Shown piece after piece: positions 46,346 to 56,605 of a DNA stretch of 64,000 nt (positions are counted from its first letter, which is position 1; every line of letters starts with the position of its first letter). The position numbers and the translations under genes were made by a program. The notes under the pieces are model-generated. The model searched no databases. It was not told where the DNA came from and saw only the letters and a program-made list of their open reading frames with translations. Source of the DNA: Deinococcus koreensis (GTDB lineage Bacteria; Deinococcota; Deinococci; Deinococcales; Deinococcaceae); assembly GCF_002901445.1 (NCBI RefSeq), contig NZ_PPPD01000001.1, forward strand, positions 62,001-126,000, written 5' to 3'.

Positions 46346-47950
46346 ATGACCACTCCCTCTGACTCTGGATCAGGAGCGTCCGGCCACGGCACAGGCAGGC
46401 CGAACCGGATCGCCCGCGCGGCCCTCGCCCTCACTCTCGCGGGCCTGCTGGGCGCCTGCGGATCGCCCGCAAACCCCGGTTCCGGCCCCTCCGGCGGCCC
46501 CGGGCCAGGGCCGACCGACCCCTATGCCGGCGGAAAGACCCACCCCTGGAGCGACGCCGATCCCATGGCAGCCGCAGTTCCCAGTGGCCTGCACGATCTG
46601 GACACCTTGCCTTCCCTCTCTGCCAGCAACAGCTGGGGGCCTATAGAGAAGAACCTCAGCAATGGCGAGCAGGGGAAAGGAGACGGCCGACCCCTGAGCG
46701 TGGGGGGCGAGACGTTCGCCAGGGGCCTGGGGATGCACGCCCAGGGCCAGATCCGCTACCGGCTGGACGGACGCTGCACGTCGCTGACGGCCAGGGTTGG
46801 GATAGACGATGAGGTGGGCAACCGGGGCAGCGCCGCCTTCCTGGTCTCCGGAGACGGCGTCAGACTGTTCGACAGCGGCCTTCGCCGGGGCGGCGAGAGA
46901 GCCCTGGGGCTGACCGTCAGGCTGAGCGGAGTCAGGGAGCTGACCCTGACAGTCACCGACGGTGGCGACGGGATCGCCTACGACCACGCGGACTGGGCCG
47001 CCGCGACCCTGGACTGCCGGGTCAGCCCCCCGCCCCCCGCGCCGAGCGCGTTCACGTACGCCGCCGTGGCCGCCCAGCCCGACCGGGTCTCCGAGGCCCA
47101 GGGCGAGGTCGTCGGCGGCCGGCTCTACGTGTTCGGCGGCTTCGACAGCCGCAAGCCCTGCTGCACCCCGACCGACCGGGCGCAGGTGTACGACCCGGCC
47201 ACCGACGCCTGGACACCCCTTCCCGCCGTGCCCGGGCGGGGCATGACCCACGCGGGCATGACCACGGATGGCACGGACATCTTCTTCGCCGGTGGCTATG
47301 TGGCGAACAGCGCCTGGACGGCCCAGGTGTACGGCACGCGGGCCGTCTGGCGCTACAACGTGGCGGGCCGCAGCTACAGCCGTCTGCCGGATCTGCCGGT
47401 CGACACCGCCGCCGGCCAGCTGGAGGAGCTGAACGGCGACCTGCACTACTTCGGGGGCACGAATCCGGAGCGCACCAGGGATCTGGGCGACCACTATGTC
47501 CTAAAAGCGGGCACCAGCGCCTGGACACCGGCGGCGCCGCTCCCCCTTCCCCGGCACCACCTGGCGTCGGCGGTGGTCGGCGGCCGGATCTACGCCATCG
47601 GTGGGCAGGTCGGGCACGACTCCAAGCTGGTCACCCAGGCTGCCGCGCATGTCTACGACCCGGCCACGGACGCCTGGAGTGCCCTGGCGCCGCTTCCCCG
47701 CGCCCGCAGCCACATGGGCAACTCGACCTTCCTGCTGGCCGGGAGGATCGTGGTGGCCGGCGGCGAAACCAGCCACGACGTCCCCATGACCGACGTGACG
47801 GCCTACGACCCCGCAAAGAACACCTGGACGCCCATGAGTCCGCTGCCCCAGGCGCGGGCCTCGGGAGTCGCGGGCGCGATCGGGACGGGCTTCGTGTTCA
47901 CGGGAGGCACCTCCACCGCCACCGGGTGGAAGGCCACGCCGACGCCCTGA
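46346..47950 (+). CDS. Lipoprotein with NPCBM domain and Kelch repeats
   Basis: The 534-residue product has a lipoprotein signal with lipobox LLGAC (Cys38 from this start). After a glycine/proline linker comes an NPCBM-type galactose-binding sandwich (SNSWGPIEKNLSNGEQGKGDGRPLSVGGETFARGLGMHAQG). Five or so Kelch blades follow: GEVVGGRLYVFGGF, DRAQVYDPATDAWTPLP, YNVAGRSYSRLPDLP, SAVVGGRIYAIGGQ, VYDPATDAWSALAPLPRARS and VTAYDPAKNTWTPMSPLPQARAS. The protein is probably anchored outside and may bind carbohydrate. An in-frame ATG at 46280 would add 22 residues before the signal; 46346 is preferred but not proven. Confidence 0.85.
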   Translation: MTTPSDSGSGASGHGTGRPNRIARAALALTLAGLLGACGSPANPGSGPSGGPGPGPTDPYAGGKTHPWSDADPMAAAVPSGLHDLDTLPSLSASNSWGPIEKNLSNGEQGKGDGRPLSVGGETFARGLGMHAQGQIRYRLDGRCTSLTARVGIDDEVGNRGSAAFLVSGDGVRLFDSGLRRGGERALGLTVRLSGVRELTLTVTDGGDGIAYDHADWAAATLDCRVSPPPPAPSAFTYAAVAAQPDRVSEAQGEVVGGRLYVFGGFDSRKPCCTPTDRAQVYDPATDAWTPLPAVPGRGMTHAGMTTDGTDIFFAGGYVANSAWTAQVYGTRAVWRYNVAGRSYSRLPDLPVDTAAGQLEELNGDLHYFGGTNPERTRDLGDHYVLKAGTSAWTPAAPLPLPRHHLASAVVGGRIYAIGGQVGHDSKLVTQAAAHVYDPATDAWSALAPLPRARSHMGNSTFLLAGRIVVAGGETSHDVPMTDVTAYDPAKNTWTPMSPLPQARASGVAGAIGTGFVFTGGTSTATGWKATPTP

Positions 47951-47987
47951 GCGAGGTGGCCTCCAGACACTCTCCAGGAGATTCGAG

Positions 47988-48020
47988 CGCCGGCATCCCA
48001 CGCACATTGGGGGGCCGGCG
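47988..48020 (+). terminator. Candidate terminator of the Kelch gene
   Basis: CGCCGGC (47988-47994) pairs with GCCGGCG (48014-48020) around a 19-nt loop; TCAGCTTTT follows. The loop is long, so the call is moderate. Confidence 0.5.
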
Positions 48021-48228
48021 TCAGCTTTTCCCTTCTGCAGAGGTCGACCAGCTGGTTCCTGCGGCATGACTGCCTTCTGAGGCCCGACGGGGGCCGTGGA
48101 GGGCATCCAGGGACTCCGATTCCCCTTCACCAGTTCTGGCGACCTGAGCACTCACGAGGAGACCCTCCGCAAACCGCCGCCTCCCCGAGCGAGGTGCGAA
48201 GTCGGGAACAGAGTTGACATGAAAAAAC

Positions 48229-48255
48229 GAACCCGGAGGCTTACCCTCAGGGTTC
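48229..48255 (-). terminator. Terminator of tRNA-Ala
   Basis: GAACCC (48229-48234) pairs with GGGTTC (48250-48255), with GAGG/CCTC inside; the minus strand then has GTTTTTTC. It lies 11 nt past the tRNA 3' end. Confidence 0.85.
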
Positions 48256-48265
48256 ATTCTTCTTC

Positions 48266-48341
<76 letters not shown>

Positions 48342-48420
48342 TCTTTTTCCTGCGCCCTTTCTTCGGGCTCAGCTAGGTTAACAGCGCCCCCCTAAGTTGT
48401 CAACAGGGCACGCAACCCGG

Positions 48421-49095
48421 TCAGGGGGCGACCTGGGCATGACGGGCAGCCAGCCCCACGTACCCCTCAATCAGGTGGATGATGACCGGGTTGTGGGTGT
48501 GGACGCCGTGCGCCTCGCCCACGCCTGTCTCGTCGATGAAATGGGCGATGACGGCGGCCTCGCCGTCGCGGGCCAGCAGGAAGGCGCGCTGGCCCTGGGC
48601 CGCGATGCTGGGCAGATCCGCGAGTGCGCTCACATGCAGATCCACGCCGCGTGGGGTCAGCCGTTCCAGGCGACCCGAAAGGGCCGTGTCGCCCGCCATA
48701 TGCAGGCTGCGGCGGGCGTTGAGGGTCAGATCCTCACACAGACTGCGGATGGCGGCTTCCCCGTAGAGGTGGTAGACGGCTTCGGGGGCCGGGTCGGGGG
48801 CCAGCCGGGTCAGATCGCGCTCCAGGGCGCCCAGCCGGTCGTCGAAGGAGCGGCGGGCCCGCGACAGATATTCACGGGCGCTCAGCGGCGCGTATTCCAG
48901 GGGGTTCTGACCGACCTTGGCGGCCAGGCCCCGCCCTTCCAGTCGTTCCAGGGTCTCGTAGATCTTGGGGCGCGGAATCCCCGCCTGACGCGCGACCCGG
49001 GCCGGCACCGCCCGCCCGAGCGCGAGGAGCGCCGTGTAGGCGCGGGCCTCGTATTCGGTGAGGCCCAGCGCTTGAAGATGGATCACAGCACTCAT
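48421..49095 (-). CDS. TrmB family transcriptional regulator
   Basis: The 224-residue product has the N-terminal TrmB winged helix: LQALGLTEYEARAYTALLALGRAVPARVARQAGIPRPKIYETLERLEGRGL. A coiled linker (about 75-100) and a PLD-like C-terminal effector region (LYGEAAIRSLCEDLTLNARRSLHMAGD) follow. TrmB proteins bind sugars in archaea, but bacterial ligands are mostly unknown. AAGGA lies 6 nt before the ATG and a TATGCT box 9 nt before it. Its stop is inside a 21-nt word repeated upstream of recQ. Targets are not evident. Confidence 0.88.
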   Translation of the reverse strand: MSAVIHLQALGLTEYEARAYTALLALGRAVPARVARQAGIPRPKIYETLERLEGRGLAAKVGQNPLEYAPLSAREYLSRARRSFDDRLGALERDLTRLAPDPAPEAVYHLYGEAAIRSLCEDLTLNARRSLHMAGDTALSGRLERLTPRGVDLHVSALADLPSIAAQGQRAFLLARDGEAAVIAHFIDETGVGEAHGVHTHNPVIIHLIEGYVGLAARHAQVAP

Positions 49096-49104
49096 GTGTT
49101 CCTT

Positions 49105-49110
49105 AGCATA
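49105..49110 (-). promoter_or_regulatory. -10 box TATGCT of the trmB-like gene
   Basis: The complement reads TATGCT, 9 nt before the ATG at 49095, in the short gap after the methyltransferase gene. Confidence 0.5.
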
Positions 49111-49132
49111 AGCGATGAAGGCTGATCCCGAT

Positions 49133-50311
<1,179 letters not shown>

Positions 50312-50317
50312 GGGGGC

Positions 50318-50323
50318 AGGCTA
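50318..50323 (-). promoter_or_regulatory. -10 box TAGCCT of the RlmI-type gene
   Basis: The complement reads TAGCCT, 6 nt before the ATG at 50311, leaderless layout. Confidence 0.6.
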
Positions 50324-50465
50324 GCAGAGCGTCCCTGCGGCCCACGCGGCGGCGCGCCGGGCCCGGCCGCACCGGCGGGCCCGCAATGGCCGCCGGTGCC
50401 CCGGCTTTACACAGCCCCGACTTCACACAGTCCTGAAGACCGCCGGAGGTCGGAAGCCCACACGG

Positions 50466-50471
50466 TAGGCT
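50466..50471 (+). promoter_or_regulatory. -10 box TAGGCT of leader ORF and lipoprotein gene
   Basis: TAGGCT lies 7 nt before a GTG at 50479 that opens a 32-codon leader ORF ending on the lipoprotein start. Confidence 0.5.
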
Positions 50472-50478
50472 GGCAGAC

Positions 50479-50577
50479 GTGCCCGTCGTGGCCGCGTGCT
50501 CTGGTTCCGCCAGATCGGCCTCCCGGACACGATCCCTGCCCACGTCCATCCCCGACCCTGGAGGTCACGATCCATGA
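50479..50577 (+). CDS. Leaderless leader ORF overlapping the lipoprotein start
   Basis: A 32-residue frame opens with GTG 7 nt after the TAGGCT box, begins MPVVAACSGSARSASRTR and ends with TGA at 50575-50577, overlapping ATG 50574 of the lipoprotein (ATGA). The Shine-Dalgarno of the lipoprotein (GGAGGT) lies inside its last codons. The peptide itself matches nothing I know. Confidence 0.45.
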   Translation: MPVVAACSGSARSASRTRSLPTSIPDPGGHDP

Positions 50578-51125
50578 AGACGCCCACCCACAGATCCGTA
50601 AAGGCCAGCCTGCCCCTGGCCGCCCTGCTCGCCCTGGCCTCCTGCGGGGTCATCCCCACCCCGCCGGTCGCTCTGCCGGACGCCACCATTCCGCTGGGCA
50701 ACACGGCCCTCTCGATGGGTCAGGTCGTGTACATGGACCGTGACGTCCTGGGCGGCTCCACCCTGGCGGCGGCGCTGCAGGGCCTGAGCATCAGCGGGAA
50801 CGCGACCTACGCGGCCACGGGCGGCACGCTGAGCAGCCTGAAGGTGTATGTGCGGAGCAGCCTGCGCGACCTGGGCAGCTCCTGCACGGCGCTGCCGGTC
50901 GTTCCGCCCGCGTATGCCTGCAGCCCGGCCAACGAGGCGGCGCAGGCCATCGGCACCGTGAGCGTGCAGGCGGGCGCGAGCCGGGCCTTCACCCTGAGCG
51001 GCCCGGCGCTGGACGCAGCCGCCCGCACCGGCCACGGCTACTTCGGCGTCCAGGTCACGGGTGGTCAGGCCCTCCAGGGCGAGTCGCTGAGCCTGACGTC
51101 GCTCAAGGCACAGGCGAAGTTCTAG
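50574..51125 (+). CDS. Lipoprotein of unknown function
   Basis: The 183-residue product has a lipoprotein signal, MKTPTHRSVKASLPLAALLA, ending in the lipobox LASC (Cys24). The mature domain is beta-rich and Ser/Thr/Ala-rich: ATIPLGNTALSMGQVVYMDRDVLGG, ISGNATYAATGGTLSSLKVYVRSSL, GTVSVQAGASRAFTLSGPALDAAARTGHGYFGVQVTGG. Two cysteines (CTALPVVPPAYAC) could form a disulfide. GGAGGT precedes the ATG. I do not recognise a family. Confidence 0.78.
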   Translation: MKTPTHRSVKASLPLAALLALASCGVIPTPPVALPDATIPLGNTALSMGQVVYMDRDVLGGSTLAAALQGLSISGNATYAATGGTLSSLKVYVRSSLRDLGSSCTALPVVPPAYACSPANEAAQAIGTVSVQAGASRAFTLSGPALDAAARTGHGYFGVQVTGGQALQGESLSLTSLKAQAKF

Positions 51126-51337
51126 GAACCGCCGGAGGGTCAGAGCCAGCTTCCGGGTAGACCGGACGGGTACAGTCCGCAGCGCAGACTGGACGACTCG
51201 TGCTGGGCACGTCTTCCTGAGCACAGCCCATCAGGCGGAAGACTCTTCCTGACCTCGGGGCCGCCCACTCCGGCCGCCCTCCCCCATCCGGGGGACATTG
51301 TGGACGCGGTCATCACGCCGGGGGGGCGGGGGGACGC

Positions 51338-51343
51338 TAGCCT
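51338..51343 (+). promoter_or_regulatory. -10 box TAGCCT of the S41 protease gene
   Basis: TAGCCT lies 5 nt before GTG 51349, which fixes that start over an upstream in-frame ATG-like codon at 51298. Confidence 0.6.
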
Positions 51344-51348
51344 GGGGT

Positions 51349-52680
51349 GTGCCCCCCCTCTGGTTCCGACCGGCCCGCCGCCCGGCGCTGCGCTCTTTCT
51401 CTGTGCGCCGTTTTTCCGTGCGCGCCCTGTGTCTGGGTCTGACCCTGGGCGCGGCCTGGGCGAGCCCCGCCACGGATCTGTATCAGGCGGCGACCGGGCG
51501 CGCGCTGCGGGAGTATTACGGCTGGTCGACCGCCGACCTGCCGGCGCTGAGCGAGAAATACCGGGGGATTCTGGAGGAGCGCTGCGCCCCGGCCGGCGAC
51601 GCCTGCGACTTCGCCACCGCCCGCGGCGTGCTGGGCGACCTGCTGCGCGAATTCGGCGACGCCCACATGGCCGTGCGCGACCCGGAGGCCGCCCTGCGCC
51701 TGCAGGAGGTCTCGCAGGATCTGGCGGTGCCCCGCACCGGCGCGCGGGTCGTGCGGGTCGAGGGCGGCCTGCTGGTGGTCTCGCTGATGCCGGGCAGCCC
51801 CGCCGAGCAGGGGGGCCTGAAGGTCAACGACCTGCTGACCACCGTGAACGGCGAGGCGGCGGGCAAACGGGGCGCGGTGAACGCGGCGGTCGGCCCGAAC
51901 GAGTTCATCCGGCTGGAGCGCGCCGGGGCGCCCCTTCAGGTCACGCTCAGGCGGGCCGGGCAGGCGGAGCAGTCCCTGAGCCTGAGCACCCGGATCCTGC
52001 AGGCGCGGGACGTGCCGACCCTGGGCTGGGCCGGGCCGGACGGCAGGGTCGCCGTGATCTCCTACCCGACCTTCCTGCCCAGCGACGCCTCCGAACTGTT
52101 CCTGGCGCGGCTGCAGGAGGCCAAGGCGGCGGGCGCGCGGGCGCTGGTGGTCGATCTGCGGTTCAACGGCGGGGGCAGCCTGGCCGAGTGCGTGGCGGCG
52201 GCCAGCGTGTTCGCGCCCGTGCAGTACCGGATGCAGTTTCGCCAGGGCAGCCAGACCTACCGGGGCCTGAACGGGGCCGAGCCCCGCCCCCTGGATCTGC
52301 TTGTGAATGGAGACCGGCCCGGCGTCTGGACCGGCCCGGCCGCGATCCTGGTGGGGCCGAACACCGCGTCCTGCTCGGAGGTCTTCACCTTCTTCGCCCG
52401 GCAGGCCGGCGTGCTGGCGGTCGGCGAGGCCACCCGGGGCGTGGGCAACAGCGGCGTGACCTTCGGCCCGCTGCCCGACGGCGGCGTGATGGCGGTGACC
52501 ATCCTCAGGGCGTTCACGGCCGACGGCCAGCCGCTGCCGGAGCGCATCACGCCGGATGTGCTGGCGCCGCTGGACATCGGCCTGCTGACCACCCAGGGGC
52601 GGGACACGACGCTGGAGGCGGCCCTGCAGGCCCTCCAGGCGGGGGCTGCCGACCAGACTCCAGCGGTGGGGGCGCCCTGA
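51349..52680 (+). CDS. S41 family peptidase with PDZ domain, secreted
   Basis: The 443-residue protein has a basic N-terminus and signal helix ([18 protein letters not shown]), a helical domain, a PDZ domain with [30 protein letters not shown], and an S41 catalytic core: [22 protein letters not shown] and [40 protein letters not shown]. The nucleophile serine is in TASCSE. The general-base lysine normally found as Gly-Lys-Gly is Val here (RGVGN). It may use another residue or act as a non-catalytic binder. It is single-gene. Confidence 0.88.
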   Translation: MPPLWFRPARRPALRSFSVRRFSVRALCLGLTLGAAWASPATDLYQAATGRALREYYGWSTADLPALSEKYRGILEERCAPAGDACDFATARGVLGDLLREFGDAHMAVRDPEAALRLQEVSQDLAVPRTGARVVRVEGGLLVVSLMPGSPAEQGGLKVNDLLTTVNGEAAGKRGAVNAAVGPNEFIRLERAGAPLQVTLRRAGQAEQSLSLSTRILQARDVPTLGWAGPDGRVAVISYPTFLPSDASELFLARLQEAKAAGARALVVDLRFNGGGSLAECVAAASVFAPVQYRMQFRQGSQTYRGLNGAEPRPLDLLVNGDRPGVWTGPAAILVGPNTASCSEVFTFFARQAGVLAVGEATRGVGNSGVTFGPLPDGGVMAVTILRAFTADGQPLPERITPDVLAPLDIGLLTTQGRDTTLEAALQALQAGAADQTPAVGAP

Positions 52681-52728
52681 CGGGGCTTTGTCTCAGGGGC
52701 CGTCGGATCGGCCCTCCGTTGAGCAGCG

Positions 52729-52986
52729 CTACCTCGACCAGCGCTTCATCAGGGTAACGAGCCGCTCCGGGGTCACGTTGCGGAACTCCTGGCCGTCGAC
52801 GCGCACCAGCGGCGCGTCCTCGGGGCGGATGTCAGGATCGCACTGGGCCAGTGCCAGCTCGACGTTGCCGTCGGCCGTGACCATCCCCGGACTGATCCTC
52901 AGGGCGTTCCACACCGCGTCCAGCAGTGCCTCGCGGACTTCGATCGACAGGTGTTCGGTACAGATTTCCAGACGGGTGACGGGCAA
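52729..52986 (-). CDS. Small thioredoxin-like protein with degenerate Fe-S pattern
   Basis: The 85-residue product, MPVTRLEICTEHLSIEVREALLDAVWNALRISPG, then VELALAQCDPDIRPEDAPLVRVDGQEFRNVTPERLVTLM, follows the outline of small thioredoxin-fold [2Fe-2S] proteins (CxxxxC, later CxGxC, then VDG and VTPE). Only one cysteine remains at each place, so a cluster is unlikely. The TTG start is set by AAGGAGG 7 nt upstream. The family assignment is an inference from the pattern. Confidence 0.65.
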   Translation of the reverse strand: MPVTRLEICTEHLSIEVREALLDAVWNALRISPGMVTADGNVELALAQCDPDIRPEDAPLVRVDGQEFRNVTPERLVTLMKRWSR

Positions 52987-53012
52987 GACGCAGCCTCCTT
53001 GGTGGCGGGGTC

Positions 53013-53018
53013 ATCCTA
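53013..53018 (-). promoter_or_regulatory. -10 box TAGGAT of the small thioredoxin-like gene
   Basis: The complement reads TAGGAT, 26 nt before TTG 52986; the mRNA would have a short leader holding AAGGAGG. Confidence 0.5.
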
Positions 53019-53106
53019 GCGGATGAAGCGGGGCTCCATGGGCGCGTTCACCGGACAGGAGCGGCTGGGCGGCTGAACCCGGCAGGCCGGGCGCTCCCGA
53101 GGGGGC

Positions 53107-53112
53107 TATCCT
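53107..53112 (+). promoter_or_regulatory. -10 box TATCCT of the EamA transporter gene
   Basis: TATCCT lies 9 nt before GTG 53122; no Shine-Dalgarno. Confidence 0.5.
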
Positions 53113-53121
53113 CCGGGGACT

Positions 53122-54114
53122 GTGCCCCCTTCCCTTCCTCAGCGCCAGACCCTGGCCTCCCCCCGGCCGCCAGCGGCGTCTCTGTCTCCCCTGACCACCT
53201 ACAGCCCGGCCCAGTCGCGCACGGCTCTGCTGGGCGTGATCGTCACGGTGGTGCTGTGGGGAGCGAACGTCGTGGTTCTCAAGGCCCTGCTGCGCTTCCT
53301 GAACGCCGAGACCATCAACGTGGGCCGCTTCCTGATCGCGGGCGGCGTGATGGTGCCGCTGGCCCTGCGGGCGATGGGCGGCTGGCCGCGCTGGGACGCC
53401 CGCACCTGGCTCAGTGTGGCCGGCGTGGGGGTGCTCGGCAACACCCTGTTCCAGACCTTCTTCCTGCACGGGATCGCGCTCAGTCCGGCAGGGGTGGCGG
53501 GCGTGGTGAACGGCATGGTGCCGGTGCTGGTGCTGCCGCTGGGGCTGCTGTTCGGGCAGCGTTTCACGCGCCGGCAGGTCGCCGGGGTGGCGCTGGCGTT
53601 CTGCGGCCTGCTCGGGCTGCTGGCCCTGACCCGGCAGCCCGGCACGGCCGTGACGCTCGCGGGGATGGCGTGGCTGCTGCTCGCGGCGACTGCCTGGGCG
53701 CTGTACACGGTCTTCAACCGCACGCTCTCGGGGCGGGTCGGCGCCCTGCCCTTCGTGGCCTTCAGTCTGGCGCTGGGCTGCCTGCCCTACCTGGCCTTCG
53801 CGCTCGGGCACGTCCAGATCAGTGCCGACGTCCCGGCCGGGGCCTATCTCGGGGTGGCCCTGAGCGCGCTGGGGGCGAATGTCGTGGCGTACCTGGCGTG
53901 GGCGCGCGGGGCACAGGTGCTGGGGGCGGCGCGCACCAGCGTCTGGAATACCCTGGCCCCGGTGATCGCGCTGATCCTCAGCGCCCTGACTCTGCATGAA
54001 CGTCTGCCGCTGAGCGTGTGGCTGGTCGCCGGGGTGATCCTCTCGGGCGCCGCGCTCGCCAACTGGCCCACGGAGTCCGGGCGCCGGGCCGCGGCCCCTC
54101 CGACCGCACCGTAG
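53122..54114 (+). CDS. EamA/DMT family transporter
   Basis: The 330-residue inner-membrane protein has ten hydrophobic segments in two EamA halves: LLGVIVTVVLWGANVVVLKALLRFL starts the first, with LRFLNAETINVGRFLIAGG and FFLHGIALSPAGVAGVVNGMVPVLVLPLGLLFGQRFTRRQVAGVALAF; WLLLAATAWALYTVFNRTLSG starts the second. Members export amino acids or metabolites; the substrate here is unknown. A hydrophilic N-terminal extension of about 30 residues precedes the first helix, so the true start may be further in. It is convergent with terC. Confidence 0.88.
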   Translation: MPPSLPQRQTLASPRPPAASLSPLTTYSPAQSRTALLGVIVTVVLWGANVVVLKALLRFLNAETINVGRFLIAGGVMVPLALRAMGGWPRWDARTWLSVAGVGVLGNTLFQTFFLHGIALSPAGVAGVVNGMVPVLVLPLGLLFGQRFTRRQVAGVALAFCGLLGLLALTRQPGTAVTLAGMAWLLLAATAWALYTVFNRTLSGRVGALPFVAFSLALGCLPYLAFALGHVQISADVPAGAYLGVALSALGANVVAYLAWARGAQVLGAARTSVWNTLAPVIALILSALTLHERLPLSVWLVAGVILSGAALANWPTESGRRAAAPPTAP

Positions 54115-54155
54115 GCAGGTGGCCGCACGGCGCCGGCCTATTCGCGGATGAATAA

Positions 54156-54182
54156 AACCTGCCGCGGTGTCCGCGGCAGGTT
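54156..54182. terminator. Hairpin terminator between EamA gene and terC
   Basis: AACCTGCCGCGG (54156-54167) pairs perfectly with CCGCGGCAGGTT (54171-54182) over a 3-nt loop. The minus strand continues TTTATT, serving terC; it lies after the EamA stop as well. Confidence 0.85.
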
Positions 54183-54228
54183 CAGAAATGGGGCTCAGGG
54201 GTGACGCGGGAGCGCTCCCCTCTCCGGC

Positions 54229-54996
<768 letters not shown>

Positions 54997-55069
54997 TGGT
55001 CACTCCACAGGTCGAAAACGGACGCTGCCACGCACGCCCAGGAAGCCGAAGAGGGTTAGACCCAAAAAC

Positions 55070-55086
55070 CGCGCCCGTGCGGCGCG
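55070..55086 (-). terminator. Terminator between tetR-like gene and terC
   Basis: CGCGCC and GGCGCG (55070-55075, 55081-55086) form a 6-bp stem with a 5-nt loop; the minus strand continues GTTTTTGGG. It lies after the TetR gene stop, so terC probably has its own promoter. Confidence 0.7.
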
Positions 55087-55126
55087 TTGGTGCCCATCCT
55101 CCGGGAAGAGTGGAGGCCAGCTCATG

Positions 55127-55771
55127 TCAATCAGATGAAGAGGTCTTCATCTGGCGGGCGGTCGTCTCCCGGGAGTGGTGAGGCGTGGCGCCGTCCAGAT
55201 ACACGGCGAGCAGGGCGTGGGCGGTGCCCTGCGGGTCGGCCGGGGGCACGCCCGTGACCAGCGGATAGGTCAGGGCCAGGAACGCCCGGGTGAGCAGGGC
55301 GGGGGGCAGATCCTGGCGCAGCTCACCGCGCGCCGCCGCCTGTTCGAAGAGGGCCGAGAGGCCGCCCATCCAGACCCGGCGGTAGGCCTGCTCGAAGGCT
55401 GCGCGCCGGGCCGGACTGACATGCCGCAGTTCACTGGCGAGCTGCAGGCCCACCCGCTGCTCCGGTGCGCTGGCGAGCAGTTCGCGCACCAGGGTCTCCA
55501 GCTGGGCGCGCAGGCCGCTCTGGGCCGACGCCTCCTCCACCAGCCGGGCCAGACCCGCCAGGGCGCCGTCGAGCATGGAGAGAAACAGCGCCTCCTTGTC
55601 GGCGTAGTGGTGGTAGAGCGCGGGCTTGGTGACCCCCACCGCCTGCGCGACCTCCCGCATGCTGACGCCGTGGTAGCCGCTCTGCACGAAAAGCCGGGCC
55701 GCCTCCTGCTGAATCCGTACGCGGGTGGTCTCCGGAAGGGCGGCGCTCTGGGAGACAGGCTGGACGGTCAC
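55127..55771 (-). CDS. TetR family transcriptional regulator
   Basis: The 214-residue repressor has an N-terminal helix-turn-helix, TTRVRIQQEAARLFVQSGYHGVSMREVAQAVGVTKPALYHHYADKEALFLSMLDGAL, with the usual YHHYADKEAL recognition end. The helical ligand domain contains LRHVSPARRAAFEQAYRRVWMGGLSALFEQAAARGELR. The GTG at 55771 follows a TATCAT box by 6 nt. It is divergent from the phospholipase-type lipoprotein gene, starts 146 nt apart, making that gene a candidate target. Confidence 0.92.
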   Translation of the reverse strand: MTVQPVSQSAALPETTRVRIQQEAARLFVQSGYHGVSMREVAQAVGVTKPALYHHYADKEALFLSMLDGALAGLARLVEEASAQSGLRAQLETLVRELLASAPEQRVGLQLASELRHVSPARRAAFEQAYRRVWMGGLSALFEQAAARGELRQDLPPALLTRAFLALTYPLVTGVPPADPQGTAHALLAVYLDGATPHHSRETTARQMKTSSSD

Positions 55772-55777
55772 GCCCCC

Positions 55778-55783
55778 ATGATA
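55778..55783 (-). promoter_or_regulatory. -10 box TATCAT of tetR-like gene
   Basis: The complement reads TATCAT, 6 nt before GTG 55771; it excludes the longer upstream frame. Confidence 0.55.
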
Positions 55784-55840
55784 GGTGCGCCCCGGGCTTC
55801 CACATGACCTGCGCCTGACCGGCTTCCCGAACCCTTCCCT

Positions 55841-55846
55841 TAGACT
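55841..55846 (+). promoter_or_regulatory. -10 box TAGACT of phospholipase-type gene
   Basis: TAGACT lies 71 nt before the ATG at 55918; the mRNA has a leader with GGAGG. Divergent from the tetR-like promoter. Confidence 0.45.
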
Positions 55847-55917
55847 GCGGGGGCACCAGTCTCCACTGCCCAATACGCCAGCGCCCCGCTCCCGCGCCCC
55901 CCGCTCTGGAGGAACCC

Positions 55918-56547
55918 ATGCGTCCAATCCTTGCTGCCGCCACGCTCTGTGCCCTGCTCGCCGCCTGCGCCCAGGCACCGCTGCCGGCCGCCACGAGCCC
56001 GGCCGACTACGCCTCCCGGCCGGAGTTGCAGGACACCGGTTCCCAGGCCATCCTGGCCCGCTACGCAGACGATCCGGGCCTGCTCGCTGCCCTGCAGGAG
56101 GCTTACAGGGAGCGGCCTGCTACGCTGCGCCTGCCCGGCACTCCAGCCCTCGCGGGCCTCGATCTCGCCAGCGACCGGCTGGCTTATGTCAAGCGCACCG
56201 GCTGGGGCCCGGTCAGCGATTACACCGCCCAGTACGGCGCCTATGCGGGCAGTGCCCTCCCCTTTCCCGGCCTCGACTGGACTCGTGACGGCTGCAGCGC
56301 CCCCGATGGCCTGGGCCTGGGCTACCGCGAGGACTTCCGGGCGCCCTGCAACGTCCACGACTTCGCGTACCGCAACCTCAAGGTCTACGAGCGCACCGAC
56401 GCCAACCGGGCCATCAGCGACGACGCCTTCTACACCAACATGAAGCTGGTCTGCGAGGCCAAATCCTGGTACAAGCGGCCGGCCTGCTACAGCGCCGCCT
56501 ACGCCTACTACGAGGGCGTCCGGATCGGCGGGGGCAGCAGCTTCTAG
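55918..56547 (+). CDS. Lipoprotein of the prokaryotic phospholipase A2 family
   Basis: The 209-residue product has a lipoprotein signal with lipobox LLAAC (Cys17). The C-terminal half matches the bacterial phospholipase A2 core: [36 protein letters not shown], with the catalytic pair His147-Asp148 in [10 protein letters not shown], then [18 protein letters not shown] and [15 protein letters not shown]. Cysteines would form the two family disulfides. It would hydrolyse the sn-2 ester of phospholipids outside the membrane. GGAGG precedes the ATG by 7 nt. It is divergent from a TetR gene. Confidence 0.88.
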   Translation: MRPILAAATLCALLAACAQAPLPAATSPADYASRPELQDTGSQAILARYADDPGLLAALQEAYRERPATLRLPGTPALAGLDLASDRLAYVKRTGWGPVSDYTAQYGAYAGSALPFPGLDWTRDGCSAPDGLGLGYREDFRAPCNVHDFAYRNLKVYERTDANRAISDDAFYTNMKLVCEAKSWYKRPACYSAAYAYYEGVRIGGGSSF

Positions 56548-56605
56548 GAGGGAACAGGTTTCCCTGGACAGCGCTGCCAAACGGAGCTCCCGGTCTCCCC
56601 TGCCC

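Larger units (their letters stand above)
47951..48265. other. Intergenic stretch between Kelch gene and tRNA-Ala
   Basis: Contains the two terminators listed and otherwise no gene that I can support. Confidence 0.4.

Noticed and set aside
54997..55126. yybP-ykoY manganese riboswitch upstream of terC
   Set aside because: I could not find the conserved loop sequences; the hairpin there is better explained as the tetR-like gene terminator.
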